A stretch of 64,000 nt of DNA from assembly GCA_007026445.1 (NCBI GenBank), contig VDMD01000005.1, positions 992,001 to 1,056,000 on the forward strand. Reading direction: 5' to 3'. The translations under genes were made by a program, and so were the position numbers. The notes under the pieces are model-generated. The model was not told the origin of the DNA. It worked only from the letters and a program-made list of their open reading frames with translations, and did no database searches. This stretch comes from Schizophyllum amplum (Eukaryota; Basidiomycota; Agaricomycetes; Agaricales; Schizophyllaceae). Below are positions 43,705 to 54,215 of the stretch, piece after piece; position 1 is the stretch's first letter; each line of letters starts with the position of its first letter.

Positions 43705-46564
43705 TATTGTAGTCTAAGTGGGTCTGAAACGGATAGAATTTCTCGAGCGACCTCAACTCCCTTCGACCGACATCTAGTCGCATCAATTCAGAACCCACCG
43801 CGCTCCGGGGCTTCTCCGAGCTTGCATTTTCCTATATTCCAGTCGATTGGCCCATTCATATCACAAATCGTGTACAGTCAAGCGATTTCATTCATTTCTC
43901 TACTACAGACAAAGTACGTGCTAACAAAGTTGTAGTATACTGAAGAAATGGGGAACTTGGGCATGTGTAGCACGCTGGCAGAAGGAACCATCTTGCGGGT
44001 GTCATGGAAAAGCGCCTACATATCATGGTCAGTATGTCTACAAGCCGGGATTCTAGCATACAACGTACGGAGTGCATGATGTCCTGATCGGCGTCGGGTT
44101 CAACTACGAGAGGCTGTCAGTACTGTATGATGATACGGCGCTCTCGGACTCACCGAGAGCCTGGGACATGAGGCCATACGTCCACAGCACAGCTCCCACA
44201 GCACCTGTCCCGCCGCTTGCGGGTTGTCCGAGCGCCTACGTTGTTGCCGCTTCGACAGCAGCAAGGAAGCGTAATGCCGCATTCGCCCCACGCCTGGCAC
44301 GCGCTCGCTGTTGAGCGGCGGGACGGAAGGGACGCAGGCTTAGCGCTCCAGAAGGCAGCGCGCTCAACGACGGTGAGCGAGGAGGGTGACCTCGATTGGC
44401 GACGAGCGCGACGACGGGGGGAAGGGGGGGGGCGACGTCTCCAACGGCATTGACCAAGGACAATGAGCAGCGACGCGGGGTGTCGCTATGCGTGTGAGGC
44501 TGACATGGGCAGCGCTGTGAGAACGGGACGCGACGGTGGCAGGCTCCGTGCGACGACGCGAAGGAACATGACGGTAAGGAAGAAGATGTGAGCGGGACGC
44601 GTCGGCGGATTTGTTTGGCAAGTCCACTTTCCCACGAGGGACTTAGCGTCGAGAGAGCACTAGAATCACAACTTTCCCGCGCAAAGTTCACTCATTCCGC
44701 GTCTTTCGAAAAAGCATGAGACACAAGAATATTGAAGAAGACATCTTCTCACGCCGAGAAACTCCGTCCGAAACAGCTAACTTTAGCTAGACTCGTCCCC
44801 GTCAGCGTCGGCGAGCCTGCTTCAATACGAGGGCGCGGGATTTCGGCCGAATACTTGTTTATTGATGTTGGGGTTTATTTATGCGAGGGAAGCGAGGCTC
44901 GCCGAGCGACTGGGGCAAACGGCCGAGATTTTGGCGGGCGGCTTCTGGCGTGACCCGGACTTAGAAAAATCAGCCATCGTGTCGACCACCTGCGACCAAA
45001 ATCGTCCACTGTGAGCGCTGCCGTCGTCCCCCTCGCTCGACAATGTAACCGTCTGGCAGGGAATGTCCGTCGTAATCGATAGTGTTACTCATACACAGCA
45101 ATATAAGAGTATTGACATATACTAAGCCATATTCGGCTCGAATGTGCGAGTTAGGCCAAAACTCTTGGTAGCCTCGCACCAGCACATTGTACGATGCATC
45201 TAGAGGCCCTATATGCATAATGTAGCTCTTTAATACCAATATCATGTATAGAAGAAGAACTCACGCACCTTAGGGAAGTTTGACCGTGCTGCACGAGGGA
45301 GCAAAATGTATTGTAGCGTTCAGAAACACGTTCGTCGCCGCAGGACTTGCCAAACGCGGTCCAAAGAGGGCAAGCAAGAGCAAGGGCATATAGGAGCACA
45401 TCTGCGACGTGCGCAGGGACGGTAAGAACGTCAGACAGCGTATATGTATATGCCTTGAGTGAAACCGTGAAGCATTATTGCTGTGCGAAGAATGGGCGTC
45501 TACATGTTGAAGAGCGTGTATAGTAGCGCACAGTGAGCGGATGCATTCCGTCGTAGTTCAAGCAGGTCGTCCCCATTGGCTGCGAAAGATAGACACGGAG
45601 CGGGAGCAGCGAGAACCGTGATCAGAGATCGGCGAGAGGGGGCAGCTGTGATCGTGGAGGAAGAGGTCGGCGCGATGAGCACGCCAGCGTGTTGTTGGTT
45701 CTTTTAGTGGCTTGGTAAATACAGGGCCTCCCTCGCAGCCCGGAACGTTGCCCGCGAGTGAACAGGGTGACGATCATAGTGAGACGGTAACCCGGCTTCT
45801 GGTGTCGCGGCTGCGCCTGCACCCTCGAATCAACCCTCATCACTAAGTCTGTGATGTTATATGAGCATCGTCCCGCGCGAGCAACGCAACGACGCACCGG
45901 TGAACGCGCTTTTCATGCTTCCTTGTCATATCTGCGGGGTCTTGCGCGCGCGCATACGCGTCATGGACCACCGATTTGCAGCTTCACAGTGACCGGAGAG
46001 CATCGGATAGAGTACATAGACACTTCCGCTGACGTTGCTGATATTGCCGACGTGGCAAAAGGCAGGGGGGGAGCGAGCAAGAGGGAACAGTGTCGATATC
46101 TTTCTAAGTCCGAGTCACGCTTTACGTGACCCTGCCATGTGACGGTCCGTTCATCCCAGCCGCTTCGCTGCACTCAGCTTGCCTCTGACGTCAGCGAAGC
46201 GGTTGGTCGAGCCTAAACTTTAGCAACAGTCGAAGGGCATCGACACGGATAGATTTGAGAATAAATCCTAGAAAGGGATGCATGCCGGTCGAGTTGGCTA
46301 GATGCGTTTCTCACTGGGGATCACTCCCAAGACAGTATGTATGTTTGCCTGTCCCGCAAACAAGTACATACACGTATCGCGGGCGAGGTGCCAATCCTGG
46401 ACGAGAGGGGAAGCCTCAGGGCGAAAAGCAAGCTCGGCTTAGGATATATCATAAGGGAGCAAACGAGTGTAGACAGGCGCACGACTGAGTCGGGCTACAT
46501 GAGCTACAGGCCTGCCAATTTTGCACGAAGGAAATCACAGTAGAGTATCGTTTTGATACGACGA

Positions 46565-48838
46565 CTACTCAGTCTCTGCGCACGAGAAACGCCTACCCTC
46601 GACTTCAATCACGCCGCCGCCGGGACTCCGGATGGTAGCCTTGCTGATAGACATATACGGCTCCTCTTGAGTCGCCTCTGGATGATGTGTTAGTTTCAAA
46701 TCCGCATTGTGGTGGAGGCGGCGTAGACGATGGGGTACGGTGCGGCAGACTGAGACAGCCGATACTATGCAGAGTAATGGGAGCAGAAGGTGTCCGACAT
46801 GACTGGAGGAGAAAATATGCATAAATTTACGCACACCATGAGCGAGCGCTCGCGCGTGCCCGGCTGGCCTAGCGAGAACGTGTTGATGTCATAGTGCAGT
46901 TCTGCGAGGATGGTGCAATTGTCGTCGCCGTCAGATGAGATGGACGGGTCCCAGAGGCGGACACAGCCTACGCGATATGTAAGCATGCCAGATACCAAAG
47001 AAAGATGCAAAGGGCAGGAGGAGCAATAAAGGCTGGAACCCACGTACCGTCTGCGCCTGCAGTGACGAGTCCCAGTCGCGCGCCCGATACCCACTCCGCG
47101 CGCGTCACACCATGAAAAATATTGCCTGGGGCTACACAGTCCCCACGGTGTGCATATGCATGCATCGGTCGCCTCGTCTGGCGTAGATCGTACACGTGCG
47201 CTACGTTGTCCCCGCGTGCGAGGGCGAGCAGGTGCGAAGTACCCGGGGCGAAATACGCGTGATTGACCTCGGCGCAGTTGTTCGTCGTTCGCACGCCGAA
47301 GTCGAATGGCGGCAGCACGATGCGCAAATCCGGCGTCCCGCGCGCACCCGATGCGCGTAGGTTGTAGATTTGTAGGAGATGTTCCGAGGCGCATTCCGTG
47401 ACCAAAGCCAGGCGCTCGCCTGTGTACGCGCGTATGCAGTATCAGCGGCGCGGCGGCGCATTGATGATTGCACACTCACCTGAGTCGTTGACCGCGAGGG
47501 CTTCGCCCGAACCGCTATCGGCACTGCCCGGAAGCAGCAGCTCATATGAAGTTTTCACCTCGATGTCAAAGCCTTTATGAACACCGGCAGGCGGTGGGTC
47601 AACTTGGTCGGCGAACGTCTCGGGCTCAGTGGAGGCAAAGACATGGCCAGCAGAAGGCCCCGAGCCCCATACAACTGCAGAGACGAGGTGGCGCATTCGT
47701 CCTTCAGCTACTGGGAACTGTCTCCTATTCCCATCATCGATATCAACAATTATTTCGAGCTCGCTGCAAGTGGTCAGGTCCCGGTTAAGCGCACGATGAG
47801 GAATAGCCTACTCAGCACCCACAGCAAGTGTAGACCCACCGGGACAGAAAGCGAGGATGTGTGGTGGTTTATTATATTTATCTAGTATATAGCACAAAAT
47901 CAGTTACAGCCCTGCCGATGCGAACGTGGCGAGAGACGTACATTGGTGCGCAAGCTTGTAGTACTTGCTGGACTCCGGTCCTGCGCTTCGTCCCCATTCC
48001 TCTTTATCTAGTTGGTGCCAGATAAGCAGGTCTTTGTTAGAGCCCGACGACGCCAGACGCATGCTAGGTATAAATCAGTAGCAGCAAGTTAGATAATATC
48101 ATCTTGCTCACGTCAAGGGGTCGAACACCAGGTCGAGGACCTTCTGTTTGGTACCTGCTTGGAGCGATGAGCAGTGCAGAGCCATATAGCATTCAACTGA
48201 CATTTATCCGGGAAATGGTCGCACTCGTCGCGTATGGTACGTGGAAACACTGTTTCGTCCCGCTTCAAGACTATCAAGGATCCTGCACAGTCTTGATCCC
48301 CATCGACCACAAAGCTTCCACAGGCTGCCCAAATATCTTTTTGGACAATGCGGCTAATGCCTGAGAATTGTGAGCAGACAAAACTCGAGTGAAAAGCTGA
48401 ACCTACCTGCCCGGGCTTCGTGAAAGTTTTCGGTGAGGCATAAATCACCCAGATGAAGTTGGTCGGCGAAAGACGTAGCGCGGTCCAGGCGGTCCAACCA
48501 GCTGTGCACACGGCTGCCGCGCATGGAGCCTCTCGAGCCTCTGTAGTTCTTCGCGGTGCGGATGTCGCGCCGCAGGTATTTAAGATTCTTGACGTCCGAG
48601 CTAGGGGTGCTGTCAAGAAGCTCGAGCCACTCCTTGCTGGCGAACCGAGACTCTGAGGGATCAGTGTCGAAGTCGGAGCCCAGATCCGTCCCCGTGTCGC
48701 TCTCGGCAGAATCGTCATCATCGCGAGCAAAGCCCTCTTCCCGAGCTAGGTTATCGTCAGAAGCCGGGCCATTGTCGTAGATTCCATAAGGCCAGTCATC
48801 GTCGGAAGCCGTATGAATGTCCCTGATATTGACGACAT
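46565..48838 (-). CDS. WD40-repeat protein of unknown role
   Basis: A beta-propeller protein, probably a scaffold; no orthologue recognised. The N-terminal exon encodes HTASDDDWPYGIYDNGPA, an acidic segment, and FASKEWLELLDSTPSSDVKN with LKYLRRDIRTAKNYRGSRGS. The propeller then follows: IWAACGSFVVDGDQDCAGSL, MRLASSGSNKDLLIWHQLDK, VSAVVWGSGPSAGHVFASTE, LLQIYNLRASGARG, HLLALARGDNVAHVYDLRQ and LGLVTAGADGCVRLWDPS, the last two ending in clear WD-type dipeptides. The C-terminus is IEVEGRRFSCAETE. The start is taken as the ATG at 48838 (MSSIS); keeping frame into the acidic segment needs one extra base in the C/G run at 48821-48823, another likely base-calling error. Several introns are inferred from GT-AG junctions, some not fully resolved. 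Confidence 0.75.
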
Positions 48839-49032
48839 GAGGGGACACCGGTAGACGCGAGGTTGAGGCTCACTGTATCTCGCTGAATGCGCGTGCGGGC
48901 GTTGGCTACACCGTCTTAGCAGAAATGGTCACAATAATGCGCATACGCGTACCCGGTAAGAGTCCCGCATGCCAAGAGACCGCAAGTTGGTCGCAACATC
49001 GTCAGGGTCCCGCCTGGTTTTCTACGAAACGC

Positions 49033-49871
49033 TCAGCCTTTGCTCGGTCTGTCACCGGTCAGCATCGAATTCACCTTGCTGGCAGGGGCAATCTCGTCAG
49101 TCGCACGGCGTTTTGATGAACCGGCCACGGCCTGTGCGTTGCGGGCAAGGCGTCCAGGACCAGCAGTGCGAGCTTTCTTGCTTGGAGGACGCTCGTCAGT
49201 CGCACGGCGTTTTGATGAGCCGGCCACGACCTGTGCGTTGCGGACAAGGCGTTCAGGACCAGCAGTGCGAGCTTTCTTGCTTGGAGGACGCTCGCCAGTC
49301 TTGTACAGGCAAGGCGGTCTGCGCGGTTGGTCGTTCTGCACGCACTGTCAAGCTAGCTCATGACCCGGAAAAAGTAGTTGCAAAGTCACAAAATCATCTG
49401 GACCTGGAGAAGACGTCCTTTGATGCCTGGTACCGAGGTACTCGATCTCGTCGTCGTCGTCCACCGACATAGGCGCCGGCGCTGGGTGTAGGCCTGGAAC
49501 CTGGGGACAGTCAATACTGATAAACTTCATCTTCACTTGGACCTAGGAACTATACAGACCTGTGCTATCGGTGGCACTTCCTCAATTTCGACAAAGTCAT
49601 CATCCGGATCAGAAGAGACGACCTCGATGACAACGTCCTCAGAGCTAGGTCCTTTGGGTACGATGCGAAGGGCTTTGCGTGTCTTGGCATTTTGTTCAGA
49701 TTTTTCAAGCGCCATTGCCTGGCGGAGATCATCGAATGTTTTCGGATCCGTTCGTTTGCAATTCCGCACTTCTTCCAAGCGAGCAAGACGCACCATGACG
49801 CACGGGTCGTCCACGTCCACAGCGTCGCTTGACGACTGGCCAGAAGGCATTTGATGTGTCAGAGGGCTCAT
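49033..49871 (-). CDS. Small basic hypothetical protein with duplicated 33-residue unit
   Basis: No known domain. Three exons fit: the first to about 49553 (VRLARLEEVRNCKRTDPKTF, ENA-rich helix, then DVVIEVVSSDPDDDFVEIEE, which resembles a SUMO-interacting or acidic motif), the second APAPMSVDDDDEIEYLGTRH, and a third after a 46-nt intron starting CVQNDQPRRPPCLYKTGE. The third exon encodes two tandem copies of a 33-residue unit with PPSKKARTAGP (NLS-like) and VAGSSKRRATDE, then ends DRPSKG. Start is either the ATG at 49871 or that at 49850. Probably a nuclear protein; function unknown. Confidence 0.6.
49093..49290. repeat. 99-bp perfect-period tandem duplication
   Basis: Units 49093-49191 and 49192-49290 differ at only a few positions. 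The period of 99 preserves the reading frame of the overlapping minus-strand gene, adding a second copy of an NLS-like basic unit. Confidence 0.85.
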
Positions 49872-50343
49872 GCAGTAGAACAAGCAGGCAGGGGACGCAG
49901 TATATGCAGACCAGCTTGCAGGGCTCGGAAGTTCGAATTCAAGACGGCCGCGACGGAAGGCGTGAACGACGCGACTGCCACGTTGGTCATGTTTGCCACG
50001 AGGCCTAATTCGGCATTCGCAAATCGTGTCAACGACTGTACTCGACGACCACCATCTGTACTGATCTGCTGCTTCAATCGAACAGACTCTCGATATGACA
50101 CGGCCTTTTTTGTCCCGTCAGTCTGTACTTAGCACGAACAAGAAGCCGCTTCATCTGCCGAGACCCCATATTCTCGCTGGCGATACGAGTCTACCCACTC
50201 CCATATCTTATCCATGCGGATCGGTCCGTCGGTAAGTTCACCTCACAGGGAGCCGCGGCGTGCTCCCATCCATATATAAGCGCCTGACGTCCGCGTCAGA
50301 CGTAGGCCCTCGACATCGCATCCTCCATAACTTCAACAGCGTG
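49872..50343. other. Divergent promoter region, no gene
   Basis: Lies between two divergent starts. The right part holds a TATATAAG box for the oxidase gene. Nothing else is supported. Confidence 0.45.
50273..50280 (+). promoter_or_regulatory. TATA box of the FAD amine oxidase gene
   Basis: TATATAAG lies 71 nt upstream of the ATG at 50344. Confidence 0.6.
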
Positions 50344-52435
50344 ATGTCAATGTTAATGGAAGACCTCCAATCCAAGAGCATCCTCATCGTCGGCGCCGGT
50401 GTCGCTGGGTTATCAACTAGTCTGCACCTTGCTCGAGCAGGAGTCCAGGTCACCGTGTTGGACTACCAGCCGTACAGCGTGAACGGGTATTCGCCCAGCG
50501 ATGGCTGCGACGCTGCCAGCGCGGACGTGAACAAGATCTTTCGTGCTCAATGTATGTATCGGCTGATATTCACTCCTTCATTTTCTGGTCAACCTATCGT
50601 GACTGGCCAAGAATAGGGCTGTCTAACGCGTCCTCTTACATCGCAGACGGCCATGAGGTCCACTACCAGAAGCTTGCGTTTGAAGCACGCGACGTCTGGG
50701 TGCAGTGGAACCAGGACCTAGCCTCGACGCCGTGGGAAGAGCTTCCGGAAGCGCTCTCTCCTAAGATGACCCTTTTGTGAGTTCTTCTCAAATTTGTGCT
50801 CTCATGTTCTCTCGTGTCGTACTAACGCAACGTGTGTGTCAGCCATGAATGCGGCTTTGTCCGCATGCCGCATCATCCAGACGCACCCGTCACAAATTTC
50901 GAAAAGGACGGTATGAAGACACTATCGAAGGACCAGCTCGCCAAGCACTACATCTTATCGTCACAAGAGGACAAGAAGCGGGCGAAGGAAGCTGGTTTGC
51001 TTGACAGACTCGCGGCTTTCCGATGGGAGGGCGATGGGGTACTGGATATGACGGGCGGGGTAAGTCTCGGACCGCTTGTCGAATTGCCCTGACTCACCAA
51101 AATTCTCAGTTCACAGTGGCAGACAAGGCCTGTGCCTACGCGCAGGTGCGGGTTATAGCACGTTAACCGGGGGTCTTCTGACGCCAAAGCTTGTAATCAG
51201 TACCTCTGCACGAAGGCTGGCGTCAAATTCGTCTTCGGTGCAGCGGGTAAGGTGGTCGAGCTTGTAAAAGAGGACAACAAGGTTGTCGGCGTCAAAACAG
51301 AAGACGGGTGCGTATTAAAAGCGTTAGTCCTCCTCCTACTTGATTATCTACGTTTACAGCCAAACTCATCGCGCGGACCTTGTCATTCTGGCTTGCGGTG
51401 GATGGACGCCGTCCCTGTTACCCGAAGTATGCGACCGCCTCGAGACGACGGCGGGTTCGGTCGTGTCCGTCCAATTGCCTCCTAAGGTGGGTTGTAGCAA
51501 TGTCTCCTTTGTACTGGACGCTTATTTGCTCGTTTTAGGAAGACCGTCCTGACCTCTGGGATAAATTCTCTCCAGAGAAGTACGTATTTCCTCATGCATC
51601 TCACGAGCGAACATTTACCTGGGAACCAGATCCACCGTCTGGACGAAGGGCTTCAACGATGCCAAGGCCGCTCCCCGAGCCAGCATATATGGCTTCCCGC
51701 GCACGGAGAAGGGCATCATCAAGATTGGATATCGAGGGATCAAGGTATGTTCACTGTCTGGCTTTCGAAGGCGGCGCAGGGGCTGCTTACGACTGCATCA
51801 CCTTCCTCACGACGACCACCAGTTCACCAACTTCGTGGATCACCCCCTGGCTCCGGGATTGCGCATTAGTTATCCGAAGACGAAATATACGGCGCAGAAG
51901 GAGAGCAGGGTACCCTTGATCTCGATGGAGGTCGTCAAAGACACGGTGGGTCTAGTTACTTTCGCACTTTGCCGTCTCGTTTGATGTTAAGTCTGACTGA
52001 CTTCCTGCCGCAGATCAAAGAAATCCTTCCCGACCTCGCGGAGTACGGTAAGATCGTCGACACGCGACTGTGCTGGTACTGCGACTCGCTCGACAACAAC
52101 TTCCTCGTGGACTATGTGCCGCAATATGGCAACACCCTGGCGGTCGTGAGCGGAGGGAGTGGGCATATGTTCAAGTGCGTGGTTGATAATCTCCATCACG
52201 AGCGCAGATTCGATTGCACGTGCTCATCTTCTGTCAGATTTCTCCCTGTTCTAGGCAAACACGTCATGGATGTCTCCTGCGCAAGGACACGGAGTACACG
52301 AGGCTGTGGAAGTGGCCGATGCCTGAGCGGGAGAGCATACCTTGGGTGGACAAATCGAACGGCCTCGAGCAGGGCGAATTGGGCCCGAGGGTTCTGAGGA
52401 AGGTGGTCATGGCGGAACAACCGGATTGGCAGTGA
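50344..52435 (+). CDS. FAD-dependent amine oxidase (sarcosine/fructosyl-amino-acid oxidase type)
   Basis: DAO-superfamily flavoenzyme that oxidises a secondary amine or glycated amino acid, releasing H2O2; often peroxisomal. The start MSMLMEDLQSKSILIVGAGV runs straight into the Rossmann GAGVAGLSTSLHLARAGVQV. About nine short introns are removed to give YQKLAFEARDVWVQWNQDLA, FEKDGMKTLSKDQLAKHYIL, a junction ACAYAQ/YLCTKAGVKFVFG across a 54-nt intron, RADLVILACGGWTPSLLPEV, APRASIYGFPRTEKGIIKIG, and near the end TRLCWYCDSLDNNFLVDY, where the first Cys matches the covalent-flavin Cys of monomeric sarcosine oxidase, then SGGSGHMFKFLPVLGKHVMD. Length ~450 residues. The last residues, AEQPDWQ, are not a PTS1 signal. 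Frame intact. The substrate is not determinable here. Confidence 0.85.
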
Positions 52436-52534
52436 CAAATGTTAATGATATGTTGGATGAATGAAATTTAGTGTGAAGTATACTAGAGCGTAGGGTGCAG
52501 AGATCGAATTAGGTAAATGATTTCTGGGAATTTT

Positions 52535-54081
52535 CTAGTCTGAGACGAGTGGTGAGAGTAGGGACTGTTGCCAGTTCTCAGAGTCGCCGTCGAACGTCCA
52601 AACAGACCTTTCGCAAAGCTGAACCACACGCAGTGACTCGCAAGGTATGCTCCACCGACAAGCTAGTTCACTCGTAGTCGAGTTGGACACAGGTCCGGGC
52701 CAGATGGCCAAGTATATCCGCAACGTGTGCAATCGCCGAAAGCGCACCAAGTACCGGTCGCCCATGTGCAGGAGATATTGCTAAAGGGCCGGTGTCAGCG
52801 AGAAGTAGAATACCAAGCATCAGTACACACCGTGGACGGCCCGCCTGTCAAGTAGGCGATATGTAGGCTGCGTAGCCGCGAGACACAAGCGGAGAGCGTG
52901 GGCACCAGCGTCGGATCCCACTTGTCCACCTTCGCCGATAGAACCTCGATACTGCGGGGGAGAGTGCGCACTACATCTAAGAAGGCGCTCGTGTCGACGC
53001 TTCTGATATCCGTCAGAACCAGCTCGCGCAGTGCAGGCGCCGACATCGCGCGCGCTAGCGACATAGGACCGACATAGCGCGTAAGCGTAGGCAGATCTAC
53101 GAAGCCCATGTGCGATTGCGCGCGGGCGAGGCAATCTCAAGCGAGAGTAGCCCAGGGCAGATCGCGAGAAATCGCGGCAGTTCCGCCAACGCGAACGCCC
53201 CATCGTCGTTCGCGCTGTCACGCAGAAAGCTAACATGGATACGCCGCAAGTTGGGATAAGAGGCCTTCTGCCCCAGAATTGCGAAAAATGACTCCTTCCA
53301 TCCGATATTGAGCGTCGTGAGTTGGTTGGCGGTGGCCATGAGGAGTGGGTGAATAAGGGGATCCAGAGTGGTAAAGGCAATACCCTCCGGCGCGCGCGAG
53401 CCGCGCAGAAGGAGCGTACGGTCCAGGGTAAACGTATCGATAGGGAGGGTTGCGAAGCGACCCGGATGATCGGTGGTGCAGGGAATGGCAAGGAACAATT
53501 GACGAATTCGAGCGTCTTGAGCTCAGGTAGCCCGGTGATCGTCGCGTACACCTCCACCGGGAGATGCGCATTCTGGATGGATAGATGACGCAGTTGAGAG
53601 AAGGCCGTGACATCGATCAATATTTTCTTGTATAGCGCGAGCGACGCGTGATCGGTGCGCAGGATGGTGGCACCCTGCTCGGCGAGGTGCGCGAATCCTA
53701 GGCGGCTTATTCTGTCGTCCAACGGCTCGTAGAATCCATTGAGCCCGATCACTTGAGTCATGGCTAAGCGGAGCCATTCGTGGGTGGCGGCTTGGTGAGG
53801 ATCGACAGATGGGTGCTCAGCTGCAGCGACCGTGGTACATGCAGGGCAATGTCACGCCGAAGCAATTCCCCGGGAGCATCCAAGATCCTGGCGGGTTGTC
53901 GCCAAATGAGCTCGCTCCATAGGACCCTTTTCCCGACGGCATAGAATGCCCTGCAGGCAAGCTGAGCTCTGAGGAGATCCTCGCGGCGCGTCTGCCGGAA
54001 GATCTGTTCCCAAATCTCAACGGGGACCGAGGAGATCCAGGAGTCAGGGGAGTCGACCAACGTCGACGATGTAGCGCCCAT
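52535..54081 (-). CDS. F-box / leucine-rich-repeat protein with frame breaks
   Basis: Likely a substrate adaptor of an SCF ubiquitin ligase. MGATSSTLVDSPDSWISSVP precedes a clear F-box: VPVEIWEQIFRQTRREDLLR, AQLACRAFYAVGKRVLWSEL. After RDIALHVPRSLQLSTHLSIL the homology continues in other frames: MTQVIGLNGFYEPLDDRISR, LRHLSIQNAHLPVEVYATIT, FATLPIDTFTLDRTLLL, LLMATANQLTTLNIGWKESF, LPRFLAICPGLLSLEIASPA, MGFVDLPTLTRYVGPMSLAR and LRSLHIAYLTGGPSTV, a degenerate LRR pattern common in basidiomycete F-box proteins. Frame changes near 53765, 53500 and 53112 each need one base. A last exon ends at 52535 (SPLVSD). It is convergent with the oxidase gene (100 bp between stops). Confidence 0.78.
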
Positions 54082-54215
54082 GGCGGGCGATGCTGAACTT
54101 TGAGGCAAGAAGAGAGGATGGAATCACCCTATTCCGAAGTCTGAGATACATATCTGGTTCAACAATCACACGTGACATATACATCATTGCTACATCACGT
54201 GCGCCAGTCTAGGCC

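Larger units (their letters stand above)
42228..46564. other. 4.3-kb gene-poor region with repeats
   Basis: No frame has convincing coding character or domains. It contains the 446-bp MITE at 43259-43704, a 20-bp sequence shared in inverted orientation at 43198 and 46298, a tandem TGTCGACCTC pair just before the MITE, and a G-rich tract near 44415-44430. It is probably a transposon-eroded intergenic block. Confidence 0.55.

Noticed and set aside
43192..43798. Two small basic frames sharing RRRARRAPTRRRQHRRG
   Set aside because: The shared peptide results from the two inverted arms of the MITE, not from paralogous genes.
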